64,000 nucleotides of DNA, from positions 57,870,025-57,934,024 of the forward strand of contig CP136068.1 in assembly GCA_032622095.1 (NCBI GenBank), written 5' to 3'. The notes under the pieces are model-generated. The model saw only the letters and a list, made by a program, of their open reading frames with translations. It had not been told where the DNA came from and made no database searches. A program made the translations under genes and the position numbers. This DNA comes from Siphonodentalium dalli (taxonomy: Eukaryota; Mollusca; Scaphopoda; Gadilida; Siphonodentaliidae). Below are positions 31,119 through 42,699 of this stretch, piece by piece. Positions within the stretch are counted from its first letter, which is position 1, and the number at the start of each line of letters is the position of its first letter.

Positions 31119-33760
31119 ACATGTTAACCAAAATGATGGAATTTAATCACATACCACCACGGGCGAAAATCGGAGTTATTGTATAAAGGGGGAGCAAATC
31201 TAAAACCAAATTTGACAATTACAGAGCTATGACTTTACTTCCGATTCCCTATAAGATTCTCGTAAAAATCATACTCCATCGCCTGGAATCTCACGCACCA
31301 TAACTTATCCAAGTTAACTCATTACAGCATGGATTTCAGAAAGTGACCGGCAGCATGCACTGTTCTTACATCATCAGTGAATGTATTTCATACACTCAAG
31401 AGTTACACAGTCCCATGTATGCTCGCTTTCTTGGCGCACGGAAAGCGTTTGACACAGTTAAACGGCTTGCTGTTCAAATTACTTCAAAGAGGCTTCTGCG
31501 GAAAAATATGGCGCATTATCGAAACTCTCCTCTGTGGTATACAATGCGTTGTCCGCTTTAATAACTTAACCTCCAAACTGATCCCCATAAACCAAGGAAC
31601 AAGACAGGGAGTAATATTAGCACCTCTTTTATACATGCTGTTCATTGATGACCTATTAAGTGAACTAGTTTCAAGTCCCCACGGTCTGCGATTGAATTCC
31701 ACAACCTAACTGCGTGGTACCAACACATGCCGTCGACACGATGATGTTGTCTCTGACAGCGACATGTATACAGCACTTCTGCAACATATGTGGAGAGTAC
31801 AGCCGGAAATGGAGGTTTCGTTATAATCAGGACAACTGCAAGGCGGTCGTGTTTAACGAAACACATTATAAATCGCAAGATAAATACGTGGATCCTCAAC
31901 GACAAACCGTTATTAGAATCTGACAAAATTACACACTTTGGCATCCCTTTACATCGCGAGAACAAGTTTTCCAGTCACATCTGTGAGAAAATTAGATCAG
32001 TTTATCTCATGCTTAGTAACGCGGGCATGTACGCTGGGGGATTACCCCACTTAGTTGCCCTACATTATACACGTCCATTGTTTTACCTAGAAGTCTTTAC
32101 GGGACAGCACTGATGTGTGGGCTCAATGAGACAAATTTAATATCTCTGGAGCGAGCACATAGGTTCTGCCTTAAACGCATCCAAGGTTTACCCACAAGAT
32201 CCCGCACTGACATTGTTGGAACAAGTTCCCTGTTGTCGGTTATTGAAAAACGTAAACTGAGTCTTTTCGGGAACCTCTGTAGAATGCCGCAGGGAAAATC
32301 GTCGCAAGAAGTATTCTCATCTCGATTATCCGATCATCTCTCACAAACGTCAACTGACGACTCTTCATGTATCAACGATATTATATCTTTATATACTCGA
32401 ACGGTACAATATATGTTCATATCTCCTTAACTACGCCACACTTGGTAATTTCCCATCCAAATGTGAATGGAAAACAATCACCGCACTACAAATTAATTAA
32501 CAAAATCCAGAAGCGCGAATGCGGAGAGCGCATGAGAAGTTCTGATTCACTATTAACCTTCGCGGTTCTCACTAATTGACATTTTCGGCATATCCTGTTT
32601 TTTTATGCATTGATGCTCTTCCACAGATGGGCCAAGTAATGGTATTGCTCTCTATCCTGTCCGATGACATCATGAGCAAAATATTCAACCTGAACGAGTT
32701 TTCTCTCTTCGCTGTGAGGAAATCCTACGAGCTGTGGTCCCATTACACAACGAAAATCAACCCCATTGAAGCCACTGACAGCTACATGCTTGTCAACCCT
32801 TAACTGGTCTCAAAATTACTGATTTAGTCACAATCCAATTATCCGAGTCACATTGCAACGCATACGCTATTGTTTTTTTCTCAGTAAACATATAAACTTT
32901 CAAGCTTATATATTCAGGTACATGTAACTGACGAACAGTGAATGTTCCCAAATCGTTTAAGCCTCAACAAACGGATTCGGCTCCAAGTTTTCGTCCCACA
33001 TATTAAGTCCCATACCAGCCGAAATGACACACATGCCGGCTCTGTATCATTATCGCCCACTCTGAAAAGGGGATAATGATATTTAAACAGGCCAGCTCGC
33101 CCCAGGGCCAACTACCATAACAAATTCCAAGTGGGGCATTGGCTTATGTGCTAACATGGTCGTCCCAATTAACATGCAAGCTAATGCCTCTCTTCGAAGT
33201 TGGATTTTTGTTAGAACCAAATATATACACCCTCTTTCAAGCTCAGAAATGTACATACTATAGTGTAGCTTAACTTTAAGTGATTCAACAGAAGCTCCCA
33301 TTGAGCGTGGTGTGCTCTCGAAAGTCGCTATAACCATACATCGTATTAGTGTGTGCTTATTTATGTCTGATTGCCTGCCTATCTGCCCGTATGTAGTGTA
33401 TGTATTTATGCATGTATGTATGTGTGGATGGATGTCGCTCGGTCTGTCTGTATATGCATATATGTCTGCCCGCCCGACTGTGTACATGCATGTATATTTG
33501 TATGTCTGTTTGTCTGTCTGTCTAACATACTGTCTGCATGTCTGCCTGTCTGAATGCCTGTCTGCCTCTGTCTCTTTGTGTGCATATTTGATTACCTCCT
33601 CGACTAATTTGTAGCAGGCTTATCTGTCTACCTTATATATTATTGTCTATTTATTTTTTGTATTCGTTTATGTGTTCATTACATGTGTGTAAGCATCTGC
33701 ATTATGCTGTAAAAGCTCTTCGTTCACGGAGGAAATAAAGGTTATATATATAGATCGTGA
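31119..33760 (+). pseudogene. Older LINE, right part (RT to 3' end)
   Basis: Continues the frame of 26085-26465 after the target duplication: FNHIPPRAKIGVIV, then LYKGGANLKPNFDNYRAMTL, GARKAFDTV, QGTRQGVILAPLLYMLFIDD, a broken PTxADD region and SRKWRFRYNQDNCKAVVFNE. Next come FGIPLHRENK, MYAGG and LISLERAHRFCLKRIQGL. Frame changes and stops are frequent. Coding similarity fades near 32830. The 3' UTR runs to the GGAGGAAATAAAGG tail at 33729-33743. The order and motifs match the intact ORF2 next door, so this is an older member of the same family. Confidence 0.85.
33400..33575. repeat. Degenerate TGTCTG/TGTATG minisatellite
   Basis: Iterations of TGTATG, TGTCTG and TGCCTG over about 170 bp, within the 3' UTR of the older LINE. 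Overlapping Cys/Val-rich frames are artefacts. Confidence 0.7.
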
Positions 33761-33849
33761 GCTTTCAGTATTTTACTTTTGTTTTTTAAAAGAGTGGAGA
33801 TCGGTGTGGCTGTTATATCTTTTATTATGTATAACGCGAAATTGCCTTC

Positions 33850-35660
33850 TGCAATATTATTAATTTATTGAACGATTTCGAATTTCTATGCCATATGTTA
33901 GGTGACTGTGAATTAGACTGTAATACATCTGTCGTAAATTCCTTTCTGGTAGAATATGCTTAACTCTGTTAATTGCATATAGAGGTCTAGACATTCTTGT
34001 TGCGATTAAAGCCGTGTGATTATTGAAGGTTAGGTTTTCGTCTAAATGAATACCAATGAATTTGAAGGATTTTGCTTTGTAGTTGCTTCCTATTCTTTCA
34101 ATTATTTGACCATTTATCTGTAGAGTATGTTTCGAGCACTTATAGTTTCCACCTGGTGGTTGGAATAAAATATATTTGGTTTTCTTGACAGTTTGTTTGC
34201 CTTGCACCATTTATTGAGTAATTCAAGTTGAATATTTGTGCGCTTAAAAAGTAAATCTAGGTTATGATGAGACGCATATACAGTGGTATCATCTGCAAAT
34301 GATAGAATGGATAGTGATGTACTCCGATGCATGTCATTCACCAGTCTTATTAAAACCAGACCTAATTTTCATTACTTTCAAATTAGAGTTGACGGTAAGG
34401 AAACCTTGGTATAGTTATTAACTAGACTGGTCATTCACATAGATAAGAAAAAGTAAAGGGCCTAAAAATATCCCTGGGGGACACCAGTTGTAATAGGAAT
34501 TTCACTTGAGACACAACCGTCCAAATCTACATATTGCACTCTATGCTTTAAATTACTCACGAACCAATGTTTTATATTGCCTCGGACTCCATAAAATTCA
34601 AGTTTAGTTATCAGTATATCGTGATTTATTGTATCGAAAGCTTTTGGGAAGTCAATAAAAGTTGTTATGTACAATCTTTTGATTTCTTGTCATTATTAAT
34701 CACAATGTCAAAAGAAGTCTGATTATTGGGTGGACTGTGGAATGACCTTTTTATCATGGAAAAATTCCACTTACCTGTTACATACCACTTTATCTAGGAT
34801 TTTTGAAAATGTGGGGAGAATACAAATTGGACGATAATTTTGAATCATATTACTTTCATTGGATTTAAATAGAGGAATAACTCTAGCTACTTTCATCTCT
34901 TTTGGAACAATGCCTGCTTCAGCCTAATGAATTATTTATTATATGACATAGAGTAATTGAAATTTCGTCAATAGTGTGTTTCAATAGGGCTGCTGAAACC
35001 CCCTTGTTATCTTTGCTTTGTTTATTCTTCATTTTGTTAACAATATAACCCAATTCTTCTATTGTGGTGGGCCGCATGAACATACTTCTAATTGCAGGTT
35101 GGCGAAGGTGGCTTGAGAAGTCCATATTAGAGTTAGTCGATATTTTGTCTGCTTCGGGTTCGCCGATTGTTGAGAAGAATTTGTGGATATTTTCCCCTTC
35201 AATCACAAAAGTGTGGGGGTATTGTGGTTTCTTATTGCTCTTTTGAATGACTTCGCGTAATATGTTCCAAGTTTTTTTCAGGTCAGATTTACAAGAGTTC
35301 AGAATATTCTCATAGTATGTCCGTTTGCTATATCTTTTAAATCGATTAAAGTATCTGCAGTATTCCTTATATAGTTCAATATTACTGTCAGTAGGGTTCT
35401 TCAGTTTCTTTCTATATAATTTATCTTTGCGTATAATGACGATTTAAGGAGCCCATCGGTCATTCAAGGCTTTAGTTTTATGTGTTTTCGTTTAATTTGT
35501 ACTACTCTGAGAGGAAAGGCAACATCATGACCTTTTAAACAAAAATTCACGAATGAGTCATACGACTCATCAGGACTAGATACATGTAACACTGAGTCAT
35601 AATTAGTCGGAGACAATATACGTTTAAAACATGATGCATTGTCTTCACAAAAGCTCCTCT
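33850..35660 (-). pseudogene. Second-family LINE reverse transcriptase relic
   Basis: Read on the minus strand: YFNRFKRYSKRTYYENILNS and a TWNILREVI block near 35.3 kb. Then VIEGENIHKFFSTIGEPEAD, RPTTIEELGYIVNKMKNKQS, a TTFIDFPKAFDTINHDILI block, TGVPQG and LSFADDTTVYASH with the catalytic FADD. It ends with KSFKFIGIHLDENLTFNNHT and MYYSLIHSHLTYGI. These are RT motifs of the CR1/Rex-like group with the FDTINHDIL signature, unlike the FDTVW family at 27-33 kb. It is broken by several stops and frame changes. No endonuclease domain is visible upstream before similarity is lost near 35660. Confidence 0.85.
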
Positions 35661-35699
35661 GTAATTGTGTTCCTAACTATTGATGATTCTGAAGAATTG

Positions 35700-36630
35700 T
35701 CTTTTCGCGATAAAATGTACAAAAATGGTCACTGCATGACATCGGTTATGACAATACCGGATTGGAAGTTCAAACTTCAGTCATAAGTGCGTCCTAACTT
35801 AAGATGGTCTGAACTTTGGTCTTAACTTTAAGTCTGGTGTGAGGTGTTTTAAGACCTAACTTATTATCCGCCTTTGGTCGGAACAATGGGTGGGATCTGG
35901 TTCATGTATATTATTACAAATAAATTTAACTGAATAACATCTTGCGAATACGGAGGGGTGTTTCATAAATTGTAGTAATTAATAACCAACTGACACGCTG
36001 ACAGGGACGTGACAGTGGTTGCGCGATTGGCAGGGTGTCTAAATGTAAACCGCCAAGACCGGACTATAAGTTTCTAACTGCTGTAACAGAAAAGAATATA
36101 TTTCCACAGACTTGGACATGATTTGTTTAAATGAGGACACGACTCATTCGAACTTCCATATCTTGTCTACCTAATTTAAAAAAGATATAATATAGGTTGA
36201 TAAGTACACGGAATATTGATTCTGAAAAATACATGACATGGTCACAGCTATTTCCATCTGTTTTCAATTTTTCGCAGAGAAATGAAACAAACGTTCTTTA
36301 TTTATACCATATCAGGAATAGACTATAACACGGAACGCTCTTTTCGTTTCCAAGCCGTACACATGGTGTTGTTTGTTTGGGACCCAAACACCGTATTCAA
36401 ACATTTTTTTCAATTATTTCAATGCGTCTTTCTATGACATATATTGCCCGTAGAATGGTAGACGACCCATTTCGATACCAGGGGAAATTAAAAAGCGACG
36501 AGGGTGATATTAATATATAATATAGGTATCGCATTATATTAAATGTGTCGATGCTATGCCATATTTTGGCAATAAAAACGTATATGTACCCCCGTTTATA
36601 TGGGCAGGATACAAATACATAACACTCCCA
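35700..36630. other. Intergenic, nothing recognised
   Basis: AT-rich, no convincing ORF or repeat. Confidence 0.4.
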
Positions 36631-36639
36631 GGTATATTA

Positions 36640-37045
36640 TAATAATCCACGCACGTAAATCTCAGATCATATGAAGCAAATGAAATTGAAACGGAAGAAC
36701 ACTTTATAATGAGATGTGAAAAACATAACCATTTGCGGAAGAGATTTTTCACTGAAATAGGAGTTCACCAACCAATTTTCGTAAACTTTGATGAAATAGA
36801 AAAGTTCATATTCCTCATGAAGGCTGAACACCCGAGTATATGCAATCTGATCTGTAACATGGTTCGGCAGTTTTCCGCAAATAAATGAGAATATAGTGTT
36901 GAGTTACAAATACATGTTATATATATATTTTATATGAAATTGTCTTGACTTGTGTTTAAATTATCTGTATTATGACAACTGCCCCGCGTGGGTGTATTAT
37001 GTCAATAAAAATGTTATGTTATGTTATGTTATGTTATATACACAT
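36640..37045 (+). pseudogene. LINE 3' end with (TTATG)n tail
   Basis: Reads SYEANEIETEEHFIMRCEKH, a FFTEIGVHQPIFVNFDEIEK block and FIFLMKAEHPSICNLICNMV before a stop near 36887. This is the HFIMxC-type end of an ORF2 followed by a short UTR. The UTR ends GCCCCGCGTGGGTGT, then TGTCAATAAA and repeats of TTATG (37014-37036). The same terminal block occurs on the minus strand at 24895-24960. Confidence 0.75.
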
Positions 37046-37049
37046 GTAT

Positions 37050-37845
37050 ATATACAGTTATTGCATTTACATCATATTGTTTTAACTTTGAAACCATATA
37101 CAAATACATATACACGGCTTGCGGACACACCGGGGTCCACGTTCGAGCATATAGCACGTGTTTTGTTAATTATAAGACTGTTGGCAATTAACAAAGAGCG
37201 TTTATCTCGGTGCTTGCGCCGTGATGCCAGTACATGCTTGAAACCATATGGGCAATAATCTGTTCTTAGAACTAGATCTATGTTTCAAAGTGATGTATAC
37301 TGTATTCGAACCTAATACCATTAACCCCAAAAAGGAGCGAACATATATAGGCCCTTGACCACCCCAGTGTACGTGGTATCGCCAAGCCGAAGGTATCGCC
37401 AAAACAGACCATGCAGTTTTGATAAATGAACATATCTTCCCTCAGATGAATCTATATATCTCCCAGTTGAATGGTGATATATCCACTATTCATACCATAA
37501 TTTCGTAAAGGGGAATGTTCCCTCAATGGGATAGCGACCATAAGTTTAATGGAAATTCCGGCTCATTTCCGATTTGATCATAAATAGTAGACACGTTTTG
37601 ACGTTAGGTAGTTCATTTGAAACATAATTATCAGCTAATGATGGTGGATAATGTACAACGAATGGAAACGTTAAATCATTTTAAATCGTGAGTTAGTATA
37701 GGGACGTGGCTAGATGGTCCCTGTAATAATAATTCTAGAAAACTAAATCTGCTAATAATACGATTTGAAAGTCATCGTGACGCCGAACATCCATAAAAAA
37801 ATTGGTTAGAATCATATACCAAACTCTGAAATGCATGCTCAAACG
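37050..37845. other. Intergenic, nothing recognised
   Basis: No gene or repeat pair seen by eye. Confidence 0.4.
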
Positions 37846-37852
37846 TAGTCCG

Positions 37853-37900
37853 CTGATAAGATAAGATAAGTTTCATTTCGGTTAAACATTCATATCGATT
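37853..37900 (-). other. LINE-type 3' tail with (CTTAT)n
   Basis: On the minus strand GTTTAACCGAAATGAAA is followed by three CTTAT units. This is a short 3' end without coding sequence, similar in tail to 24895-24960. Confidence 0.5.
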
Positions 37901-38029
37901 AATTTCAGTATATCCAACCTATATGATAACATAGTCAATTATTATGTAAATATTATGCCCACTGCATGTGGTCCTAGAGCTAAATTAGAACAGTTATAAG
38001 CTATAGTGTAATGTACATTGTGCTAACAC

Positions 38030-38155
38030 CCCATACTCAGAACGAAGATGCACTCTTTGCGTGGAGGAACTCGGCGATGAATATCACCTTGTTATGAACT
38101 GCCCTCAGCTAACTGCCATCATAAGAAATATTTGAAAGCCTACTATCACAAACAT
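38030..38155 (+). pseudogene. LINE ORF2 zinc-module fragment (family A)
   Basis: Reads SERRCTLCVEELGDEYHLVM and NCPQL before breaking off. This is a truncated copy of the CTLC..ELGDEYH module directly abutting another LINE fragment in the same orientation. Confidence 0.7.
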
Positions 38156-39210
38156 ACTGAAGACAAAAGTCATGATATTCGGAAGAAAACCAAAAGCGAA
38201 AAAAACAATCACTTTTTAAAATTAATCGCAACGATATAGAAATTGTTGATAACTTCATGATTTGGGCACCTGGTTCACGAAACAGGGCACTTTCAGTAAG
38301 GACATAAACATGCGATGCAAAGACGCAAAGAAAGCAATGTATACCCTCCTGAATAAAGCTCGGAGATATAGCCTCTCATTTGACTGTATCCTTGAAATAT
38401 ACCAAAAATCCATTGCCCCCTTGATGATATATGGCTCCGAAATTTGGGGATTTGAAAACACAACATGCTTCGAAAAACTCGAACGATGGTTCCTTAAATT
38501 CAGCCTCCGTCTACGGAAAAATACGCCAACTGCATTCATTTATGGGGAAACTGGGATCCTACCAATAAATATAATGATTAAAATCAGGTTTATCTTATAC
38601 TGGGGAAAAATAATGAATATGACATGTACCGCATAATGCTAAAAACCCAAAACGAAACACAAAAGAGAAATACATGGCTCGAATACGTACAAAAAACTCT
38701 GAATGAACTAGGAATATCGAACATCTGGATTTACCAGTCAGTACCGAAAATAAATACGTACAACCGATTAATCAAGAACAGAATTAAGGATGCTTACCTC
38801 CAAGAATGGCGAGCATTATATCATCGAACAAGGGGACATTTTATAATATCATTAAACTAGATTTTAAAAAGGAGACATACTTCTCACTGAGAAACCAAAG
38901 TGTAGTATTGCGGCTCGCCAAATTCAGAACTAAAAACCACCGCCTCCCCATAGAAACCGGATCATGGACAAATGAAAGCAGATCAGATAGAAAGTGTACG
39001 TTATGCAAAATGGAGCTTGGTGACGAATACCACGTAATACTTAAGTGCCCCATATTGAGCGAACCAAGAACAAAATATTTAAAAAGCTATTATTATACTC
39101 GGCCGAACATCTGCAAACTGAACGCCCTTTTCACATCAAATAATAAAAGAACAATAACGAATCTGGCGAAATTTATATACGAAGTCCAGCTGATAATGGA
39201 ACCTCCCTGA
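38156..39210 (+). pseudogene. LINE ORF2 C-terminal third (family A)
   Basis: Begins KTKVMIFGRKPK, the segment just after the RT active site, then GTWFTKQGTFSKDINMRCKD, IAPLMIYGSEIWGFENTTCF and LKFSLRLRKNTPTAFIYGET. After frame changes it reads LRLAKFRTKNHRLPIETGSW, SDRKCTLCKMELGDEYHVIL and KCP, and finishes with NICKLNALFTSNNKRT and EVQLIMEPP at a stop at 39210. This is the best preserved representative of the family seen at 23.2 and 24.0 kb. It is 5'-truncated within RT. At least three frame breaks exclude function. Confidence 0.85.
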
Positions 39211-39960
39211 GGCACAACTCCAATCCAATCTATATATATGTTTATACAGTGTCGAGTATATATGACCCGGAACTTTATTTATTTCCATTGCTACTCGTAC
39301 TTGTAGGTACATGCTACCCCCCCCCCCCCCCACGCACACACAAACAAAACCGCTCACATGTTAAGGACATTGTCCACTCTATATATGACACTCCAAACAC
39401 ATGATTCTCGGCAATCAACTTCACTATGTATATATCCAATATAGCGCTGATTCACCCCCCCCCCACATACTATCCTCAATCTGACGACCCTTTGATCTAC
39501 CCCCCCCCCCCCCCACCCACATAGTCGCACTCGACTTTCCGCGCTATTGATAAGTTTAACATAATTTGTATAAACCTTAATGAGTATATACGCACGCATG
39601 TGCAATATCAATATGAATATGATTATGCATGTCCACATCTATATATATCTCTGTTATGTCAACATGTACGACGATTTGAGATTAATTAAATTCTGATTCT
39701 GATTCACAACCGACCGAACACAATTAAATAGCATGGGCTCTTCGATACAAATAACAGAAAGATCATTGTAATTCTATCAATATTTTAAAAGGCCCAACCA
39801 CTAATGATCCACTCCTGATGCTCAACGAAAAATACCCACCCATACATAATATATGCAGGGAATCGTCCCACATACACCATGTTCCACTAATACTTATACC
39901 ATAGTATTATCATACACGTATTTATATTCATGCATATGGACGTCTACATACACATGTACT
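39211..39960. other. LINE 3' flank with poly-C tracts
   Basis: C runs lie at about 39316-39331, 39456-39464 and 39501-39515. An ATTCTGATTCTGATTC stretch near 39689-39704 resembles another simple LINE tail. No gene. Confidence 0.5.
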
Positions 39961-39968
39961 GGTAATAT

Positions 39969-40076
39969 TCACATTTATATTAATGTAATACTTTCACATT
40001 TATATTAATGTAATGCTTTCACATTTATATTAATAATTAATGTAATACTTTCACATTTATATTAATGTAATACTTT
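39969..40076. repeat. Minisatellite, about 31-bp unit
   Basis: Four copies of CACATTTATATTAATGTAAT plus CTTT, the third with a short internal insertion. Confidence 0.85.
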
Positions 40077-40099
40077 CTTCTGTGTTTTCATCCCATATT

Positions 40100-40200
40100 T
40101 GAGATGTATTATATTATTCTTTCATTTGTAAATGAGGACAATTGTACTCACGAATGTCAAGTTAGACGATGAGTTTATAATAATAAATTGAATTGAATTG
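40100..40200 (+). other. LINE-type 3' tail with (ATTGA)n
   Basis: GTTTATAATAATAAATTGAA followed by repeated TTGAA at 40184-40200. This is a typical CR1/L2-type end. It may be the true 3' end of the LINE fragment at 38156-39210. Confidence 0.45.
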
Positions 40201-40735
40201 AATAATAATTTAATTAATATTTTAGCGAGCTGATCCTTTGCAACTGACACACGAAAGACACCGACCGTGTCTATATACAGGAAGATCAAAAGAACACACT
40301 ACCTGCACTGTAAATCCATGTGTTAAAAATTTGAACTTGTGCAACCTTATTGGCGTTAAGATATAGGCGGGTCAAATGTTAATATAAATTAGGTATGTTG
40401 TGTTCAATGTGTATACGCGGTTCTTGTTTATCCCGGGTGTCGATTGCCCAGAGCATGTGGTCACTCCCATATAGACGACCAAAGCTCGGCACCGATCGGG
40501 TCGTTATAATTTCAAGTGAGGCACGGTTTAGTACCAGGTAAATGGACGTCATGCATAACCATCGGCCTGAATTCGGTAAACACCAGAATTGATTCTGGAA
40601 GCGGCCTACCGCCTTTTCCTTACACAATAGCCCCTCTTAGGGGAACTGGGCATCACAGATCGAAGTTAGTTACTTTATTCATTACAAATTCGCTCAATTT
40701 TCACAGATAAACGGTATCATTACCACGCAAACGAA
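40201..40735. other. Unassigned, one minus-strand ORF
   Basis: The 82-codon minus frame at 40379-40627 includes YGSDHMLWAIDTRDKQEPRI. It is protein-like but I do not recognise it; it may be a retroelement scrap. Nothing else is visible. Confidence 0.25.
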
Positions 40736-40739
40736 ATTA

Positions 40740-41520
40740 GGGAATTCTTTGTGATTTTATCGGGAGATCACGCGCGTGGAGCCACCGGATCCATCGCAAC
40801 ACGTCATGTCGTCTGCCTATTTGACTAATGGACAAATTGGAGAATGATGGAGAGAAAACAAGTTTAACAGCGTCTGACAAATGGAATAATAACCACTTTG
40901 ATAACAATTTTGTTCATTTTACCCAACCCTAAAAGCATTTAATAAAGTTGTCGCGTGTTATAGGTAGAAAAACTGCGACAAATTATTTTAAAACCAGCGA
41001 TGCTGTTCTATAAAAGAGGCAATCGCGGACAAATAGAAGGAACGAAATCGTCAAATGGCACATTGAATTTGCCTGTTAGCGATATTCCCTGGAGACAAGG
41101 TTTGTATAAAATTACATCTGATTTGGTGTTTTGATCTCATCCGCCTTTCATCCACAGTTCGATTAACCTGGTGAATGACATCGGAGTTATTTCCGAGCAC
41201 GTTTGGAAATAACAAATAGTTGTAACGCGTAGAATTAAGCCAATTTTCTTAAATAAATGTCTTGGATGCGGACTGCTTACTAAATGGCGACTGTCTAATT
41301 ATACGCCAGGGGTTTCTTGCCGTCGCCGTCCCCGTCTCTCATTAACCAGTCACGGTTTCTCCTGATCAGAGTCCCTGCTCGCCTTTTAACATCCGCTGGA
41401 ATTGTTGATTATCAAATAAGGCAGGAAATATCGCATAATTGAGTCGTCATGAAAATTACGCGGATGCTCCAGAAATTTATTCTCGAAAACAAATTAAGAA
41501 GATCGCATGAATGAGTAATT
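40740..41520. promoter_or_regulatory. Candidate non-coding regulatory block
   Basis: A non-repetitive stretch, less AT-biased than its surroundings, lying between repeat-rich regions. It contains several homeodomain-type cores (AAATTAG, GCATAATTGAG, GAGTAATTGAATGAG). It lies about 20 kb upstream of Bsx exon 1. The regulatory role is inferred from composition and position only. Confidence 0.2.
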
Positions 41521-41522
41521 GA

Positions 41523-41723
41523 ATGAGTGATAAAAAGAGACCAACCAACAACGAGCTCGGAAGCAGGGATGCGCCACCATCGTCGAAGAGGACAGCGGTT
41601 CCAAGTTCGAACCGCCCAATGTTCACATCGCGCTCAGCTTGGTACACATTAAAACTACATGTAGCGCTAGCATTGTATGTAAAATTGCATGTTTACTCTT
41701 CAACATGCAGGCGAGATCATTAG
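41523..41723 (+). CDS. Possible small ORF or first exon
   Basis: ATG followed by SDKKRPTNNELGSRDAPPSS, KRTAVPSSNRPMFTSRSAW, then hydrophobic residues to a stop at 41723. The first 40 residues are basic and Ser/Pro-rich, like the disordered N-terminus of a nuclear protein. A weak donor (GGTACAC) after SAW at about 41640 could end an exon. No downstream exon was found. It may equally be a chance ORF. Confidence 0.2.
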   Translation: MSDKKRPTNNELGSRDAPPSSKRTAVPSSNRPMFTSRSAWYTLKLHVALALYVKLHVYSSTCRRDH

Positions 41724-41970
41724 TATAGTTATAATGATTGTCTCCACTTTCTGCCAGCAGAGAACTTTTTCGCAGCCACAATTAGTCGGGGAGCCAATAA
41801 GGTCCACGTGCACCCCCCCCCCCCCCGATGATTACAAATAACCTTATTTTTATTGTTCCCTATGGTATCCAGATAAAGAATCCGGATTTCACCGAAAAAT
41901 AAAGGTGGCCCTACTAGGTGCTAGAGCCATTTGAATCCAAGATGGCCGCCATTTCCTCTAATTCCGACCA

Positions 41971-42695
41971 GCTGTATTTAATCGTTGTAATAGATCGGTT
42001 GTTAGCAAAAGACAGACAAAATGTATGCCATTTTGTTGGTATGATGTCCTTCTTCAAAATGACGGCAAATAATTTCGAAAAAAAATCAAAATGGCCGCCG
42101 AAAAATGACGTCATATGCACGAAAATAGGAAATTTAATTAATATTTCACCATATCTTCCATTTTTCTTCACATTAATCATTAGTAAATGGCAATGTTTTT
42201 TAAACAGTCATCAAGCGTGATATTATAGCGTCATTTTAAGACATATGCCATTGATGAGGGTTCAGTAATAGATACAGAAAGAGGATTTGAAAAATAGGGG
42301 TGAAATTTTCGATTTTTTTTGCAAGACGATTTTGCTGTATTTAATCGTTGTAATAGATCGGTTGTTAGCAAAAGACACAGACAAAATGTATGCCATTTTG
42401 TTGGTATGATGTCCTTCTTCAAAATGAAGGCAAATAATTTCGAAAAAAAATCAAAATGGCCGCCGAAAAATGACGTCATATGCACGAAAATAGGAAATTT
42501 AATTAATATTTCACCATATCTTCCATTTTTCTTCACATTAATCATTAGTAAATGGCAATGTTTTTGCGACAGTCATCAAGCGTGATATTATAGCGTAATT
42601 TTAAGATATTTGCCATTGACGATGGTTCAGTAATAGATACAGAAAGAGGATTTTAAAAAGAGGGGTGAAATTTTCGATTTTTTTTGACGATTTTG
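41971..42695. repeat. Tandem duplication, 363-bp unit
   Basis: GCTGTATTTAATCGTTGTAA begins units at 41971 and 42334. The copies are nearly identical except for point changes and small indels. The motif AAAATGGCCGCCGAAAA occurs once per unit and again, diverged, near 42810. The overlapping plus and minus ORFs repeat with the unit and are not taken as genes. Confidence 0.9.
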
Positions 42696-42699
42696 ATAG

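Noticed and set aside
32914-33487. Minus-strand ORFs of 65 and 134 codons
   Set aside because: They overlap the 3' UTR and minisatellite of the older LINE and have repeat-driven composition.
41914-42585. Two similar ORF pairs on both strands
   Set aside because: They repeat only because the DNA is a 363-bp tandem duplication. Both strands are open equally and there is no motif.
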